Source: Colwellia sp. 1_MG-2023
GTDB taxonomy: Bacteria > Pseudomonadota > Gammaproteobacteria > Enterobacterales > Alteromonadaceae
DNA: 64,000 bases
NCBI RefSeq assembly: GCF_030546755.1
Contig: NZ_JAUOPE010000004.1
Span: forward strand, 1-64,000
Reading direction: 5' to 3'
Made by a program: the position numbers and the translations under genes. Of this stretch, positions 45,537 to 55,096 are shown piece by piece (within the stretch, counting starts at the first letter, position 1; each line of letters opens with the position of its first letter). The notes under the pieces were generated by a model. It had not been told where the DNA came from. It searched no databases and saw nothing but the letters and a program-made list of their open reading frames with translations.

Positions 45537-46954
45537 TAGGCATCCTCTAAAATAGTTTTTTGTTTAGGGGTGCTTTGTGTTTTAGGCGTTTGTTGACTAG
45601 GTTGTTGCTCTTTGCTGTTGAGAGGTTTTTCAGGAACCGGCTCATTTATCTCCTCTTCAGAAATAGTGGTTTGTTGAGAGCTATTTTTTTCGCTCTCTTT
45701 AAGCTCATTTTCTATAATGCTTGGCTGCGATTTATTTGCGATAATTTGGCGAATCGCACCTAAAGAACTTAATTTGCTTGGATAAGCATAACTGATCGTT
45801 TCATCTTTGAGCATTTGAATGCTCTGATAAAATTTAGCCGTTTCAAGGTGTCCCATATCAAAATATTCACTCAACCATTGTGAAATATCCGCTAAGGTTT
45901 CGCTATATAATAGCGCCTTTTCTTCACTGGCAGCCCATTGTGCTTGTTGAATTTTTAACGCTAAGTTTTCTTTTAAATGTTGCTGATTTCTTGCCGACAT
46001 CAAAGGTTCAACATTACCTTCTCTGCGGCGAACCGTAATAAAATCTGCCAAAAATCGTTGCCAGGTTTTCGCTAAATTACTTTGCCAGTCAGCTGTATCT
46101 TCAGATAATTCTAAACTTTGATTTTGTTCGTTACTGTCTGGAATTTTTGCCATCGCAAAACTTAATTGCGGGATTTGTTTGCTTAATGCTAATAATGACA
46201 AGATTACTTCTTCCGTGTTTAACGTCGGCATCAGTTTTAAGGCGACAGTATCTTCACGAATAAGCTGGCGTATCGGTAAAAATTCAGGGTTGTTTAACTC
46301 TTTAATACGAGCGTCGGCATCTTCTAATAAATTGATTGCTGCCGTTGTGTCATGCTCTAACCAAATAGTTCTACTTGCAATACGAATTAAATACTCCGCT
46401 TCATGAATAAGCCAATCACTTGGCTGATTTTGTTTTAATGCATCGAGTTGCGTTGTAAGTTGTGCAATGCGTTGTTCGCTTTGCTCAGTGATAGCGTTAA
46501 GTTTATGGTTAACTTGCGTTTCAAAGGTTGATTTTTGCTCTGAAATCAATCGATTGATACGTTGTTCACTTTCAGCATTTAACGCAATTAACTGCTGTGC
46601 TAAAGCATCATTTTGAGTTTTATTTTGCATATCATGGAAATAATGCAGGCCGCCAATACCTAAGAGAGCGATTATTGCTATTAATAAAGCAACTATTGCG
46701 GTTTTAGAGATTTTATTTTCGTGCTTTTGAGTCGGTTTCATATTGCGAGTGGTCGTCGATGTTTTGCTATTTTTTGCTACAGTGGCTGAATGTTTATCAG
46801 TGGCCGTACTTGAAGAAGCGTCGGCTTTGCTAGAGTCAGGGGTATTTTCGAGACTCGCAGCAATTTTAGCTAATTTCTCTTGTGTACTTTCATCGGAAGG
46901 GGATGAGGCTTTTGCTGAATTTTTACTGTCTTCTGGTTTGTTGGTGTCAGTCAT
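45536..46954 (-). CDS. hemX: HemX (putative uroporphyrinogen methyltransferase-like membrane protein)
   Basis: 472 residues. A Ser/Thr/Lys-rich, poorly ordered N terminus (1-82) is followed by one membrane helix (about 84-106), a coiled coil (about 110-180) and the conserved domain with 'DWLIHEAEYLIRIASRTIWLEHDTTAAI'. The C terminus is again low in complexity (Glu, Ser, Gln). It has no visible SAM-binding motif, so the name methyltransferase seems doubtful. It overlaps hemD by 8 bases. Confidence 0.93.
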   Translation of the reverse strand: MTDTNKPEDSKNSAKASSPSDESTQEKLAKIAASLENTPDSSKADASSSTATDKHSATVAKNSKTSTTTRNMKPTQKHENKISKTAIVALLIAIIALLGIGGLHYFHDMQNKTQNDALAQQLIALNAESEQRINRLISEQKSTFETQVNHKLNAITEQSEQRIAQLTTQLDALKQNQPSDWLIHEAEYLIRIASRTIWLEHDTTAAINLLEDADARIKELNNPEFLPIRQLIREDTVALKLMPTLNTEEVILSLLALSKQIPQLSFAMAKIPDSNEQNQSLELSEDTADWQSNLAKTWQRFLADFITVRRREGNVEPLMSARNQQHLKENLALKIQQAQWAASEEKALLYSETLADISQWLSEYFDMGHLETAKFYQSIQMLKDETISYAYPSKLSSLGAIRQIIANKSQPSIIENELKESEKNSSQQTTISEEEINEPVPEKPLNSKEQQPSQQTPKTQSTPKQKTILEDA

Positions 46955-47714
46955 TCTTGGATTCCATATTCAGCAAGGTTGAGAGTATTGATTGATTATT
47001 TGCACTGTTCGCATTCACAATATTTTTTAAGCCCAGTTGTTGGGCAGTTTGTGCAATACGTTCACTTACTACTAGCCATAAGCATGTGTTTTGCCAGTAA
47101 TTATCAGTAATGTCTATTAATTCTACTACACGTTTTAATAAAGCGTTACTGGTAATAATAATAGTATTAATATTTTGCTGCTGCCAAAGGTTAAAGTTTT
47201 GTGGGGTAAGTGCTAACCATTCGCGGCGATAACTCTCTAAATACTCAACATGAGCGCCGCTTACGTGGAGTTGTTCAGCCAAAAATTCTCGGCCGCCATC
47301 GCCTCTAACAATTAGAATATTTTTATAATGTTGCCTGATTTGATCTGGCGCGCATTGAGGTAAAGCTAAAATACCTTCACTGTTATGGATATCAGGACAA
47401 ATCGCTTGAATACCTAACGCGGCTAATGCCGTTAACGTATTTTTACCGACAGCGACAATCAGCTGTTTGCTATCCAACCAAGTTGTTAAAGGAGAGGCCT
47501 GATTGGCAAATTCTACCGCCGCTGCACTAATAAAAATTACCATACTCGGCTGAAGTTTTTCAACTTGCCCCGCGATGGCTGACTCAGTGATATTTAAACG
47601 GTAATCAAATAGCGGTTGGCATATTGATGATATACCAACCTCGAGCAGCGCTTGTTGTAAAGCTAGGCCTTGTTGTTGTGGTCTTGTGATCGCTACCTTT
47701 AACGGTTTTGACAT
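46947..47714 (-). CDS. hemD: Uroporphyrinogen-III synthase
   Basis: 255 residues, slightly above the usual 246. It closes and inverts ring D of hydroxymethylbilane. The family is weakly conserved, but 'KVAITRPQQQGLALQQALLEVG' at the start, 'MVIFISAAAVEFA' and 'NTIIITSNALLKRVVELI' fit its two-domain fold. Its ATG comes directly after the hemC stop codon (TAAATG), and it overlaps hemX by 8 bases, so the whole operon is tightly coupled. Confidence 0.95.
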   Translation of the reverse strand: MSKPLKVAITRPQQQGLALQQALLEVGISSICQPLFDYRLNITESAIAGQVEKLQPSMVIFISAAAVEFANQASPLTTWLDSKQLIVAVGKNTLTALAALGIQAICPDIHNSEGILALPQCAPDQIRQHYKNILIVRGDGGREFLAEQLHVSGAHVEYLESYRREWLALTPQNFNLWQQQNINTIIITSNALLKRVVELIDITDNYWQNTCLWLVVSERIAQTAQQLGLKNIVNANSANNQSILSTLLNMESKND

Positions 47715-48647
47715 TTATTGCTGCTCGTAAACCTGTTTTAAAATCACATCGGCGCCTTGCGCTAATAACTTTTCTGCAAGTGTAAGGCCTAATTGTTCAG
47801 CATTGTCAGTGGCGCCAGTGACATTGTCCGTAATTATTTTTGAGCCATCTACCGCACCTACTAAGCCACGTAAATAAACCTGCTTGTTTTCTATTACCGC
47901 ATAACTGCCAATGGGCACTTGGCAACCGCCTTCTAAAGCACGATTCATTGCGCGTTCAGCTAATACGCGAATACGAGTTGTTTCACAACCGAGTGGCGCA
48001 AGTAATGCTTTGATTGTGTCATCATGGGTTCGACACTCAATGCCTACCGCACCTTGGCCATTGGCAGGTAACATGACTTCAGGCTCAATAAATTCTTGAA
48101 TACGTTCAGGCATTTTTAAGCGGATCATGCCTGCTGCCGCTAAAATAATGGCATCGTATTCACCATTATCTAATTTTGCTAAACGGGTATTAACATTGCC
48201 ACGTAAGTCACGAATGTCTAGATCAGGACGTAAGGCTTTTATTTGGCATTGACGACGTAAACTCGAGGTGCCAACTATTGCGCCTTGGGGTAATTCAGCA
48301 AAACTGTTAATTGTGTTTGAAATAAAGGCATCACGAGGGTCTTCTCGCGGACAAATTACTTCTAAACCTAAACCTTCTGGAAACTCCACCGGCACATCTT
48401 TCATTGAATGTACGGCAATATCGGCACGATTTTCTAACATGGCGATTTCAAGTTCTTTTACAAAAAGCCCTTTACCGCCAACTTTCGCTAAAGGGGTATC
48501 TAAAATGACATCGCCTTTGGTGGTCATTGGTACCAATTCAACCAGAATGTCAGGATGGAAATGTTCGAGTTTGGCTTTAACATATTCAGCTTGCCATAAC
48601 GCGAGTGCACTTTTTCTGGTGGCAATGCGTACCGTTGTTTGAGTCAT
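47715..48647 (-). CDS. hemC: Porphobilinogen deaminase (hydroxymethylbilane synthase)
   Basis: 310 residues. It joins four porphobilinogen units, held on a dipyrromethane cofactor. '[18 protein letters not shown]' lies at the start; the cofactor cysteine lies in [13 protein letters not shown]; the active-site 'HSMKDVP' aspartate region and '[10 protein letters not shown]' arginines are present. It is the first gene of hemCDXY, with AGGAA as ribosome-binding site, just downstream of cyaY on the same strand (12 bases). Confidence 0.98.
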   Translation of the reverse strand: MTQTTVRIATRKSALALWQAEYVKAKLEHFHPDILVELVPMTTKGDVILDTPLAKVGGKGLFVKELEIAMLENRADIAVHSMKDVPVEFPEGLGLEVICPREDPRDAFISNTINSFAELPQGAIVGTSSLRRQCQIKALRPDLDIRDLRGNVNTRLAKLDNGEYDAIILAAAGMIRLKMPERIQEFIEPEVMLPANGQGAVGIECRTHDDTIKALLAPLGCETTRIRVLAERAMNRALEGGCQVPIGSYAVIENKQVYLRGLVGAVDGSKIITDNVTGATDNAEQLGLTLAEKLLAQGADVILKQVYEQQ

Positions 48648-48659
48648 GTTTTTTCCTAC

Positions 48660-48980
48660 TTATTCTGCACTAAGGGTGATTTGTGCTTCTGCTTGGGTGC
48701 TGACAGCTGCTGATATAAATGACCAAAATTCATCACCACCACGTTTATCTATCCATTGCTCATTTTCAAAGTGAAAATGATGGCCATTAAACTTCGTTGC
48801 CACCCATATTTCGTGTAAAGGTGCTTGTTTATTGATGATGATTTTAGATGCGTTTTTAAAGGTTAATGTTAACATGCCGCCAACGCCTTCATAGTCAATG
48901 TCGACACCACAATCTTCAATAGCCTCTTCAAGTGCTAATAATAAGTCTTCGGCCATAATGTTATACTGTGAATCGTTCAT
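48660..48980 (-). CDS. cyaY: Frataxin-like iron-sulfur assembly protein CyaY
   Basis: 106 residues, the normal CyaY length. An acidic first helix ('AEDLLLALEEAIEDCGVDIDYE', key acidic residues for iron binding) is followed by a beta sheet with 'LTLTFKNASKIIINKQAPLHEIWVA' and the 'FHFENEQWIDKRGGDEFW' region. It binds iron and regulates IscS activity. In E. coli cyaY lies divergent to yifL (lptM) and near hemC; both are true here. It is divergent to lptM and close enough to hemC to share a transcript. Confidence 0.96.
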   Translation of the reverse strand: MNDSQYNIMAEDLLLALEEAIEDCGVDIDYEGVGGMLTLTFKNASKIIINKQAPLHEIWVATKFNGHHFHFENEQWIDKRGGDEFWSFISAAVSTQAEAQITLSAE

Positions 48981-49090
48981 TTATTCGCCCTTTTGAGAAA
49001 AACTTTATCGATAAGTTTGGTTTAGCTTGTAATCTATAGTCATTGGATTATAAAACGTCTATCATGGGAAAAAAATCGAATTAATCAAAA

Positions 49091-49252
49091 ATGCGTAAAC
49101 AAAATTCAATTATTTTCGGTTGTTTATTGATTTTGGCGAATATATCCGGTTGTGGTATGTCTGGGCCATTATATCAACCCTCTGAAAAACAAGCGAATAG
49201 TTCAATAGAACCCAGTAGCCAAAACCGTCAAACCGATCAACAGGAACAGTAG
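49091..49252 (+). CDS. lptM: LPS-assembly lipoprotein LptM (YifL)
   Basis: 53 residues. The signal peptide MRKQNSIIFGCLLILANISGC ends in a lipobox with Cys21, then GMSGPLYQPSEKQ, which matches the family core C-G-x-x-G-P-L-Y. LptM binds the LptDE translocon and helps oxidative maturation of LptD in the outer membrane. The tail is short, polar and Gln/Ser-rich. It comes two bases before the lysA start, and the cyaY/lptM/dapF context is that of E. coli. It is short, but the motif and place make the call firm. Confidence 0.93.
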   Translation: MRKQNSIIFGCLLILANISGCGMSGPLYQPSEKQANSSIEPSSQNRQTDQQEQ

Positions 49253-49254
49253 TT

Positions 49255-50502
49255 GTGGATTTTTTTAATTATAACGAAAACCAGTTATATGCCGAAGAGT
49301 GTAGCGTCACCGATTTAGCGAAAACACACGGCACGCCTTTATATATTTATTCCCGTGCAACCATAGAGCGTCATTGGCATGCTTTTGACCAAGCGGCAGG
49401 TGAACGCCCTCACTTAGTTTGTTATGCCGTTAAAGCTAATAGTAACTTAGCGGTGTTAAATGTTATGGCGCGCTTGGGCTCTGGATTTGATATTGTTTCG
49501 AAAGGTGAATTAGCGAGAGTGCTGCAAGCAGGCGGCGATGCGAGTAAAGTGGTATTTTCTGGCGTTGGTAAAAAATCAGCAGAAATTGCTTACGCGTTAG
49601 AGAAAAACATTCATTGTTTTAATGTTGAATCAGAAGCTGAATTAGATCGTATTCAAGCGGTAGCGAAGCAATTAGACAAAATAGCGCCTATTTCATTACG
49701 GGTAAACCCAGACGTTGATGCCGGTACTCATCCTTATATTTCAACAGGTTTAAAAGAAAATAAGTTTGGTGTGAGTATTGAAGATGCTTATCAAATTTAT
49801 GCGAAAGCCGCAAAATATTCACATATTACTGTTAAAGGAATTGATAGCCATATCGGTTCACAATTAACCGAAATTCAGCCATTTTTAGACGCGCTAGACC
49901 GCGTACTCTTATTGGTTGATAACTTAGCTGAACAGGGCATTAAACTTTCGCACATTGATGTAGGCGGTGGCCTAGGGGTTTGTTACGATAATGAACAACC
50001 GCCTCATCCTAATGAATACGCGAAAGCGATAGCGAGTAAACTAGAAGGGCGAGATATTTCTCTGATCTATGAACCCGGTCGTGCAATTATGGCGAATGCT
50101 GGCATTTTAGTGACAGAAGTTGAGTTTTTGAAAACCAATCAAGATCGTCATTTTGCCATTGTTGACGGTGCGATGAATGATTTAATTCGTCCTTCTTTGT
50201 ACCAAGCGTGGCAAAAAATAATTCCTGTACAAGCGCAAGCGAAAGTGCCAGCAAAAACATATGATATTGTTGGTCCAGTTTGTGAAACGGGTGACTTTTT
50301 AGGAAAAGCACGTGAGTTAGCCATAGAAGCCGGTGACTTATTAGCGATTCGTTCATCAGGAGCTTATGGTTTTACTATGAGCTCTAATTATAATAGTCGC
50401 CCACGCGCTGCAGAAATTATGGTTGATGGCGAAAATTCGTATGTGATCCGTCAGCGAGAATCCCTTGAAAGCTTATGGCAAGGTGAAAGCGTACTGCCTT
50501 AA
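49255..50502 (+). CDS. lysA: Diaminopimelate decarboxylase
   Basis: 415 residues from a GTG that starts two bases after lptM. The PLP lysine is in YAVKANSN, followed by '[20 protein letters not shown]', '[10 protein letters not shown]' and the PLP-phosphate loop '[10 protein letters not shown]'. The second-subunit cysteine motif is '[15 protein letters not shown]'. It converts meso-diaminopimelate to L-lysine. In many gammaproteobacteria it lies between lptM and dapF, as here, though not in E. coli. Confidence 0.97.
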   Translation: MDFFNYNENQLYAEECSVTDLAKTHGTPLYIYSRATIERHWHAFDQAAGERPHLVCYAVKANSNLAVLNVMARLGSGFDIVSKGELARVLQAGGDASKVVFSGVGKKSAEIAYALEKNIHCFNVESEAELDRIQAVAKQLDKIAPISLRVNPDVDAGTHPYISTGLKENKFGVSIEDAYQIYAKAAKYSHITVKGIDSHIGSQLTEIQPFLDALDRVLLLVDNLAEQGIKLSHIDVGGGLGVCYDNEQPPHPNEYAKAIASKLEGRDISLIYEPGRAIMANAGILVTEVEFLKTNQDRHFAIVDGAMNDLIRPSLYQAWQKIIPVQAQAKVPAKTYDIVGPVCETGDFLGKARELAIEAGDLLAIRSSGAYGFTMSSNYNSRPRAAEIMVDGENSYVIRQRESLESLWQGESVLP

Positions 50503-50532
50503 TCCTTTGAGGAAGGTAGTGAAAGAGAACTT

Positions 50533-50560
50533 AAATGTTAGTAAAAAAATGTTAGTAAAT
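50533..50560 (+). repeat. 14-bp tandem duplication at the dapF start
   Basis: AAATGTTAGTAAAA (50533-50546) and AAATGTTAGTAAAT (50547-50560) are adjacent copies differing only in the last base. Each contains ATGTTAGTAAA. The upstream copy gives a start in another frame that stops after six codons, while the second copy is the true dapF start. Confidence 0.85.
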
Positions 50561-51379
50561 TTTTCGAAAATGCAGGGGTTAGGTAACGACTTTTTAGTAT
50601 TAGATAATGTTACCCAAAATGTTTATTTGCCCAATGATCAAATTCGCCAATTGGCGGATAGAAACTTTGGGATCGGCTTCGACCAATTATTAGTCGTTGA
50701 GCCGCCTTATGATCCCGATTTAGATTTTCATTACCGTATTTTTAATGCTGACGGTAGTGAAGTGAGTCAATGTGGTAATGGCGCCCGTTGTTTTGCGCGT
50801 TTTGTTCGTATGAAAGGCTTAATAAACCGCAACAAAATTCGTGTTTCTACCCATGCCGGTAAAATGACCTTATTTATTGAACGCGATGGTAACGTCACCG
50901 TTACTATGCCTGTACCTCAGTTTGAACCTGCGAAAATTCCATTTTCTGCGCAAAAGGTTGAAGGCACTTATATTCTTCGCAGTGAAGAAGACACCGTACT
51001 TTGTGGTGCGGTTTCAATGGGAAACCCTCATTGTGTGTTAACTGTTGACGATGTATTAACCGCACCGGTGAATGAGTTAGGGGCAAAATTAACTAACCAT
51101 GAACGTTTTCCTAAAGGGGTTAATGTTGGTTTTATGGAAGTGGTCTCTCCTGATTATGTCAAATTACGCGTTTATGAACGTGGTGCAGCTGAAACATTAG
51201 CTTGCGGCAGTGGCGCTTGTGCAGCAGTGGTGATTGGTCAAACACAGAAAAAATTAGCCAAGCAGGTAACCGTAGAGCTACCGGGCGGAAAATTACGTAT
51301 TTATTGGAAAGGACCAGGAAACCCCGTGAAGATGACCGGACCTGCCGTACATGTTTTTGATGGACAAATACAATTATGA
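50549..51379 (+). CDS. dapF: Diaminopimelate epimerase
   Basis: 276 residues from ATG 50549, matching the family start '[16 protein letters not shown]'. The two catalytic cysteines lie in '[20 protein letters not shown]' and '[16 protein letters not shown]'. It interconverts LL- and meso-diaminopimelate for lysine and peptidoglycan. The frame stays open upstream as far as 50465, with a GTG at 50519 behind GAGGAAG, so a longer N terminus is possible but would be unusual. It overlaps DUF484 by 4 bases. Confidence 0.95.
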   Translation: MLVNFSKMQGLGNDFLVLDNVTQNVYLPNDQIRQLADRNFGIGFDQLLVVEPPYDPDLDFHYRIFNADGSEVSQCGNGARCFARFVRMKGLINRNKIRVSTHAGKMTLFIERDGNVTVTMPVPQFEPAKIPFSAQKVEGTYILRSEEDTVLCGAVSMGNPHCVLTVDDVLTAPVNELGAKLTNHERFPKGVNVGFMEVVSPDYVKLRVYERGAAETLACGSGACAAVVIGQTQKKLAKQVTVELPGGKLRIYWKGPGNPVKMTGPAVHVFDGQIQL

Positions 51380-52101
51380 GTAATGAAAAAGAACAAGCAA
51401 TCACTGCTGAAATGTTAGCCAATCAACAACTGCTACAAACTGAAGAAATTTCGTTATCAGACGATATTATTGTGAGCTTTTTAGAAGAGAATCCTGAATT
51501 TTTTAATCGTCACCCTGCATTAGTCACGAGCTTACGTTTGAATGACAATCAACGAGGCACTGTATCTTTGGTTGAACGTCAACAACAGCAACTTCGTCAA
51601 AAAGTACACGCTTTAGAAGAAGAAATAACTCAGTTGATGGCAATTGCTAATCAAAATGAGCAATTATTTGCTTTGTATAGCGATCTTTACTTACGTTTGT
51701 TGGATTGTCATTCTGCCGATGAATTACTTGATTGCTTATATCAGGCGACAACGGAGTTATTATCGTTATCTGATTTCAAATTATGGTTAAATCAACCAGT
51801 AACGTTATCGCACAATTGCTTAATTGATAAAGATTGCGGTGGTGTTTTACAAAACCGTTTAACTAAAGACGAATATTATTTTGGTCGCATTCAACAAAGC
51901 GAACAAGAATTGGTGTTTTCAGAACAATGCGAAGGCTCTGTTGTTTTGATCAAGCTTCAGCATCATCAACAGGAGATTGGCTTTTTAGCGATAAGTAGTA
52001 AAGATGCGGAGCATTTTGACCCAAGAATGGACACATTATTATTAAGCCAGTTCAGAAAATTGGTCGCTAAGTTATTGTACCAACATCTATTTACTGCCTA
52101 A
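51376..52101 (+). CDS. DUF484 family protein (YigA-like)
   Basis: 241 residues. The segment '[27 protein letters not shown]' is the family hallmark, followed by a coiled coil (about 70-100) and a GAF-like C-terminal domain. The function is unknown; relatives in E. coli (YigA, shortened) and Pseudomonas lie between dapF and xerC. Here the downstream neighbour is yigB after only 17 bases, with no xerC. Its ATG overlaps the dapF stop (ATGA). Confidence 0.9.
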   Translation: MSNEKEQAITAEMLANQQLLQTEEISLSDDIIVSFLEENPEFFNRHPALVTSLRLNDNQRGTVSLVERQQQQLRQKVHALEEEITQLMAIANQNEQLFALYSDLYLRLLDCHSADELLDCLYQATTELLSLSDFKLWLNQPVTLSHNCLIDKDCGGVLQNRLTKDEYYFGRIQQSEQELVFSEQCEGSVVLIKLQHHQQEIGFLAISSKDAEHFDPRMDTLLLSQFRKLVAKLLYQHLFTA

Positions 52102-52118
52102 CGTTAGCTTTTATCTTT

Positions 52119-52850
52119 ATGCGTTTCTATCGTCGACTCACGCCATTTAAAGCGATCAGCTTTGATTTAGATGACACGCTATATAGTAACTATCCGGTAA
52201 TGATGGCAACCGATGGCAAAATGATTGACTACTTTGCTAAGCAGTTACCACCCAAACCAGATGGTGATTATGATTATCATTTTTGGTTTGTTTTTCGCGA
52301 ACAGGCATTAAGTTTAAATCCTGAATTAACTCATGATGTTGGTGAATTACGTTTAAAAAGTTATTTTTTAGGTATTCAATCATTAGGATTCTCATCGCGA
52401 GTTGCTATGCAAATGGCAGAACAAGCACTCGATTTTTTTGTAAAGCAGCGCAGCAATTTTACCGTACCCAACGCTGTTCATCATTTACTTGAACAATTGA
52501 AAAAGCACTGGCCGATAATCGCGATAAGTAACGGAAATGTTGATACTAAGGCTATAGGTATTCATCATTATTTTGATGCCATTTACCATGCTGGGGCACA
52601 TCAAGGGTTACAGTTAAAACAAAAACCGGATGCCGATATGTTTCAACGTACTTGTCAGCAATTTAATATACAACCAGAGCAACTGTTGCATGTCGGTGAC
52701 TGCGGCGTGAATGATGTATATGGCGCTATTCGCTTTGGCTGTCAAACAGCTTGGGTGTCAAGTTATGATGTGGGGCAACCGATAACATCATTGCCCACAA
52801 TTGAATTAACTGATGTTGTTGAATTACAGCGACTGATAACCAGTATATAA
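52119..52850 (+). CDS. yigB: HAD-family phosphatase YigB
   Basis: 243 residues. HAD motif I is FDLDDTLYSN, motif II is 'IIAISNGNVD', and motif III and IV lie in 'KQKPDADMF' and 'HVGDCGVNDVYGA'. The cap domain is helical (type I). In E. coli YigB dephosphorylates the pyrimidine intermediate of riboflavin synthesis and FMN. It precedes uvrD as in E. coli. The start ATG is 17 bases after DUF484. Confidence 0.93.
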   Translation: MRFYRRLTPFKAISFDLDDTLYSNYPVMMATDGKMIDYFAKQLPPKPDGDYDYHFWFVFREQALSLNPELTHDVGELRLKSYFLGIQSLGFSSRVAMQMAEQALDFFVKQRSNFTVPNAVHHLLEQLKKHWPIIAISNGNVDTKAIGIHHYFDAIYHAGAHQGLQLKQKPDADMFQRTCQQFNIQPEQLLHVGDCGVNDVYGAIRFGCQTAWVSSYDVGQPITSLPTIELTDVVELQRLITSI

Positions 52851-52891
52851 TTAGCCTACTTTCTTTTAATTTTATTTCGAGTTTTTACCCT

Positions 52892-55081
52892 ATGGACGTA
52901 TCAGAATTACTTGATGCATTAAACGACAAGCAACGTGATGTCGTTGCCGCACCTTTGCAAAATATGTTGGTTTTAGCGGGCGCTGGCAGTGGTAAAACTC
53001 GTGTTTTAGTACAACGAATCGCATGGTTAATGAAGGTGGAGCATGCTTCTCCTCATAGTATTTTAGCGGTAACTTTTACGAATAAGGCCGCGGCCGAAAT
53101 GCGCGCTAGGGTAGAGCAAACCGTTGGCGGCAATATTCACGGTATGTGGATAGGAACCTTCCATGGCTTAGCTCATCGGTTACTGCGTATGCATTTTCAA
53201 GAAGCAAACTTACCGCAATCGTTCCAAGTGCTAGATTCTGATGATCAACTTAGATTAGTGAAACGTATTATTCGCGCGTTGAATTTAGATGAAAAACGTT
53301 GGCCTGCCAAGCAAATGCAATGGTATATCAACGGTAAAAAAGATGAGGGCTTACGTCCAAAGCATATTGAAACCCATTATGATCCCACAGAAGAAACCTT
53401 TGTTAAGGTTTATCAAGGTTACCAAGACGCTTGTGATCGCGCAGGGTTAGTCGACTTTGCTGAATTGTTATTGCGTGCTCATGAATTATGGCTAAATAAT
53501 CCAGCACTACTTCAGCATTATCAACAGCGTTTCTCACACGTGTTAGTGGATGAATTTCAAGATACCAATGCCATTCAATATGCATGGTTAAATATGCTTG
53601 GCCGAGAGCAAAGTAAGGTGATGATTGTTGGTGATGATGATCAATCTATTTATGGCTGGCGCGGTGCAAAAATTGAAAATATTCAACGCTTTTTAAAAGA
53701 ATTTGACAATGCACAAACAATCCGTTTGGAACAAAACTATCGTTCTACGGCGAACATTCTAACCGCAGCTAACCAGCTAATTGCCAATAATAATGGGCGA
53801 TTAGGCAAAGATTTATGGACAAAAGATGATGCGGGCGAAAAAATTTCAGTTTACACCGCCTTTAATGAAATCGATGAGGCACGTTTTATCTCTGGCAGAA
53901 TCACTGAATGGTTAAAAAGAGATTTATCTTCCAGTGAAGACTCCTTAGATGACGTCGCTATTTTATATCGCAGTAATGCTCAATCGCGTTTATTAGAAGA
54001 AGCCTTACTACAAGCGAAATTACCTTATCGCATTTATGGTGGTTTGCGATTTTTTGAACGACAAGAAATTAAAGATGCCTTAGCTTACTTGCGTTTGATC
54101 AATAACCGAGATGATGATGCGGCTTTTGAGCGCATTATTAATACACCCACTCGTGGTATTGGTAATACTACGGTTGCTTTAGTACGAGATGCCGCACGAA
54201 GTCTTGAAGTAACCTTGTGGCAGGCTTGTCAAACCATGTTACAAAATAACGAATTAAAAGGGCGCAGCGCTAAAGTTATTCAAACATTTGTCGATTTAAT
54301 TGATCAATTAGAAGATGATTCTGGCAATCTAGATTTAGACCAACAAGCTAATTTTGTTATTCAGCAAAGTGGCTTAAAAGCTATGTATCAAGCTGAGAAA
54401 GGTGAACGTGCTGAAGCAAGAATTGAAAACTTAAATGAGCTAGTTACAGCATGTCAAACCTTTGAAATGGATCCAGAATTAGAAGATGAGCAAAGTCAGT
54501 TAACTGGATTTTTAACCCATGCAGCGTTAGAGTCAGGAGAGTCGCAAGCCGATGATTATGAACCTGCAGTGCAACTTATGACCATGCATTCTGCTAAGGG
54601 CTTAGAGTTTAAGCTGGTATTTATCGCAGGGCTTGAAGAAGGGATGTTTCCATCTCAGCAATCAGTTGAAGAAATTGGTCGATTAGAAGAAGAGCGACGC
54701 TTATGTTATGTTGGTATGACACGTGCCATGGAAAAGCTGTATTTATGCCATGCGGAGAGTCGACGTTTATATGGACAAGAAAAGTACCATAAACCTAGTC
54801 GATTTTTACGTGAATTACCCAGTGATTGTGTTGACGAAATTCGTCTACAAAGCCAAGTGTCAAGGCCAGCAAGTACCGGACGATTTGCCAATACCATTAC
54901 CTTAGAGTCTTTTGATAATTCGGGCTTTAAATTAGGGCAGTCTGTACTTCATCAAAAGTTTGGTGAAGGTGTTGTATTAAATTATGAAGGAAATGGGGCA
55001 CAAAGCCGAATTCAAGTAAATTTTGCTGAGGTAGGTAGCAAATGGCTGGTAGTAGCCTATGCTAATTTACAAGCGTTATAA
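52892..55081 (+). CDS. uvrD: DNA helicase II
   Basis: 729 residues, close to the E. coli 720. SF1A motifs appear in order: Q motif 'LNDKQRDVVAAP', Walker A GAGSGKT, 'TFTNKAAAEM', Walker B 'VDEFQDTN', 'GDDDQSIYGWRGA', 'LEQNYRS', 'MTMHSAKGLEF' and 'EEERRLCYVGMTRA'. The C terminus ends in a Tudor-like fold ('LGQSVLHQKFGEGVVLNYEG'), which binds RNA polymerase in E. coli. It acts in nucleotide excision and mismatch repair. It lies 41 bases after yigB. Confidence 0.98.
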   Translation: MDVSELLDALNDKQRDVVAAPLQNMLVLAGAGSGKTRVLVQRIAWLMKVEHASPHSILAVTFTNKAAAEMRARVEQTVGGNIHGMWIGTFHGLAHRLLRMHFQEANLPQSFQVLDSDDQLRLVKRIIRALNLDEKRWPAKQMQWYINGKKDEGLRPKHIETHYDPTEETFVKVYQGYQDACDRAGLVDFAELLLRAHELWLNNPALLQHYQQRFSHVLVDEFQDTNAIQYAWLNMLGREQSKVMIVGDDDQSIYGWRGAKIENIQRFLKEFDNAQTIRLEQNYRSTANILTAANQLIANNNGRLGKDLWTKDDAGEKISVYTAFNEIDEARFISGRITEWLKRDLSSSEDSLDDVAILYRSNAQSRLLEEALLQAKLPYRIYGGLRFFERQEIKDALAYLRLINNRDDDAAFERIINTPTRGIGNTTVALVRDAARSLEVTLWQACQTMLQNNELKGRSAKVIQTFVDLIDQLEDDSGNLDLDQQANFVIQQSGLKAMYQAEKGERAEARIENLNELVTACQTFEMDPELEDEQSQLTGFLTHAALESGESQADDYEPAVQLMTMHSAKGLEFKLVFIAGLEEGMFPSQQSVEEIGRLEEERRLCYVGMTRAMEKLYLCHAESRRLYGQEKYHKPSRFLRELPSDCVDEIRLQSQVSRPASTGRFANTITLESFDNSGFKLGQSVLHQKFGEGVVLNYEGNGAQSRIQVNFAEVGSKWLVVAYANLQAL

Positions 55082-55096
55082 AAATATGTAGGTAGT

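Noticed and set aside
48268-48642. A 124-codon frame opposite hemC
   Set aside because: It is antisense to a firmly identified hemC and has no ribosome-binding site or family match.
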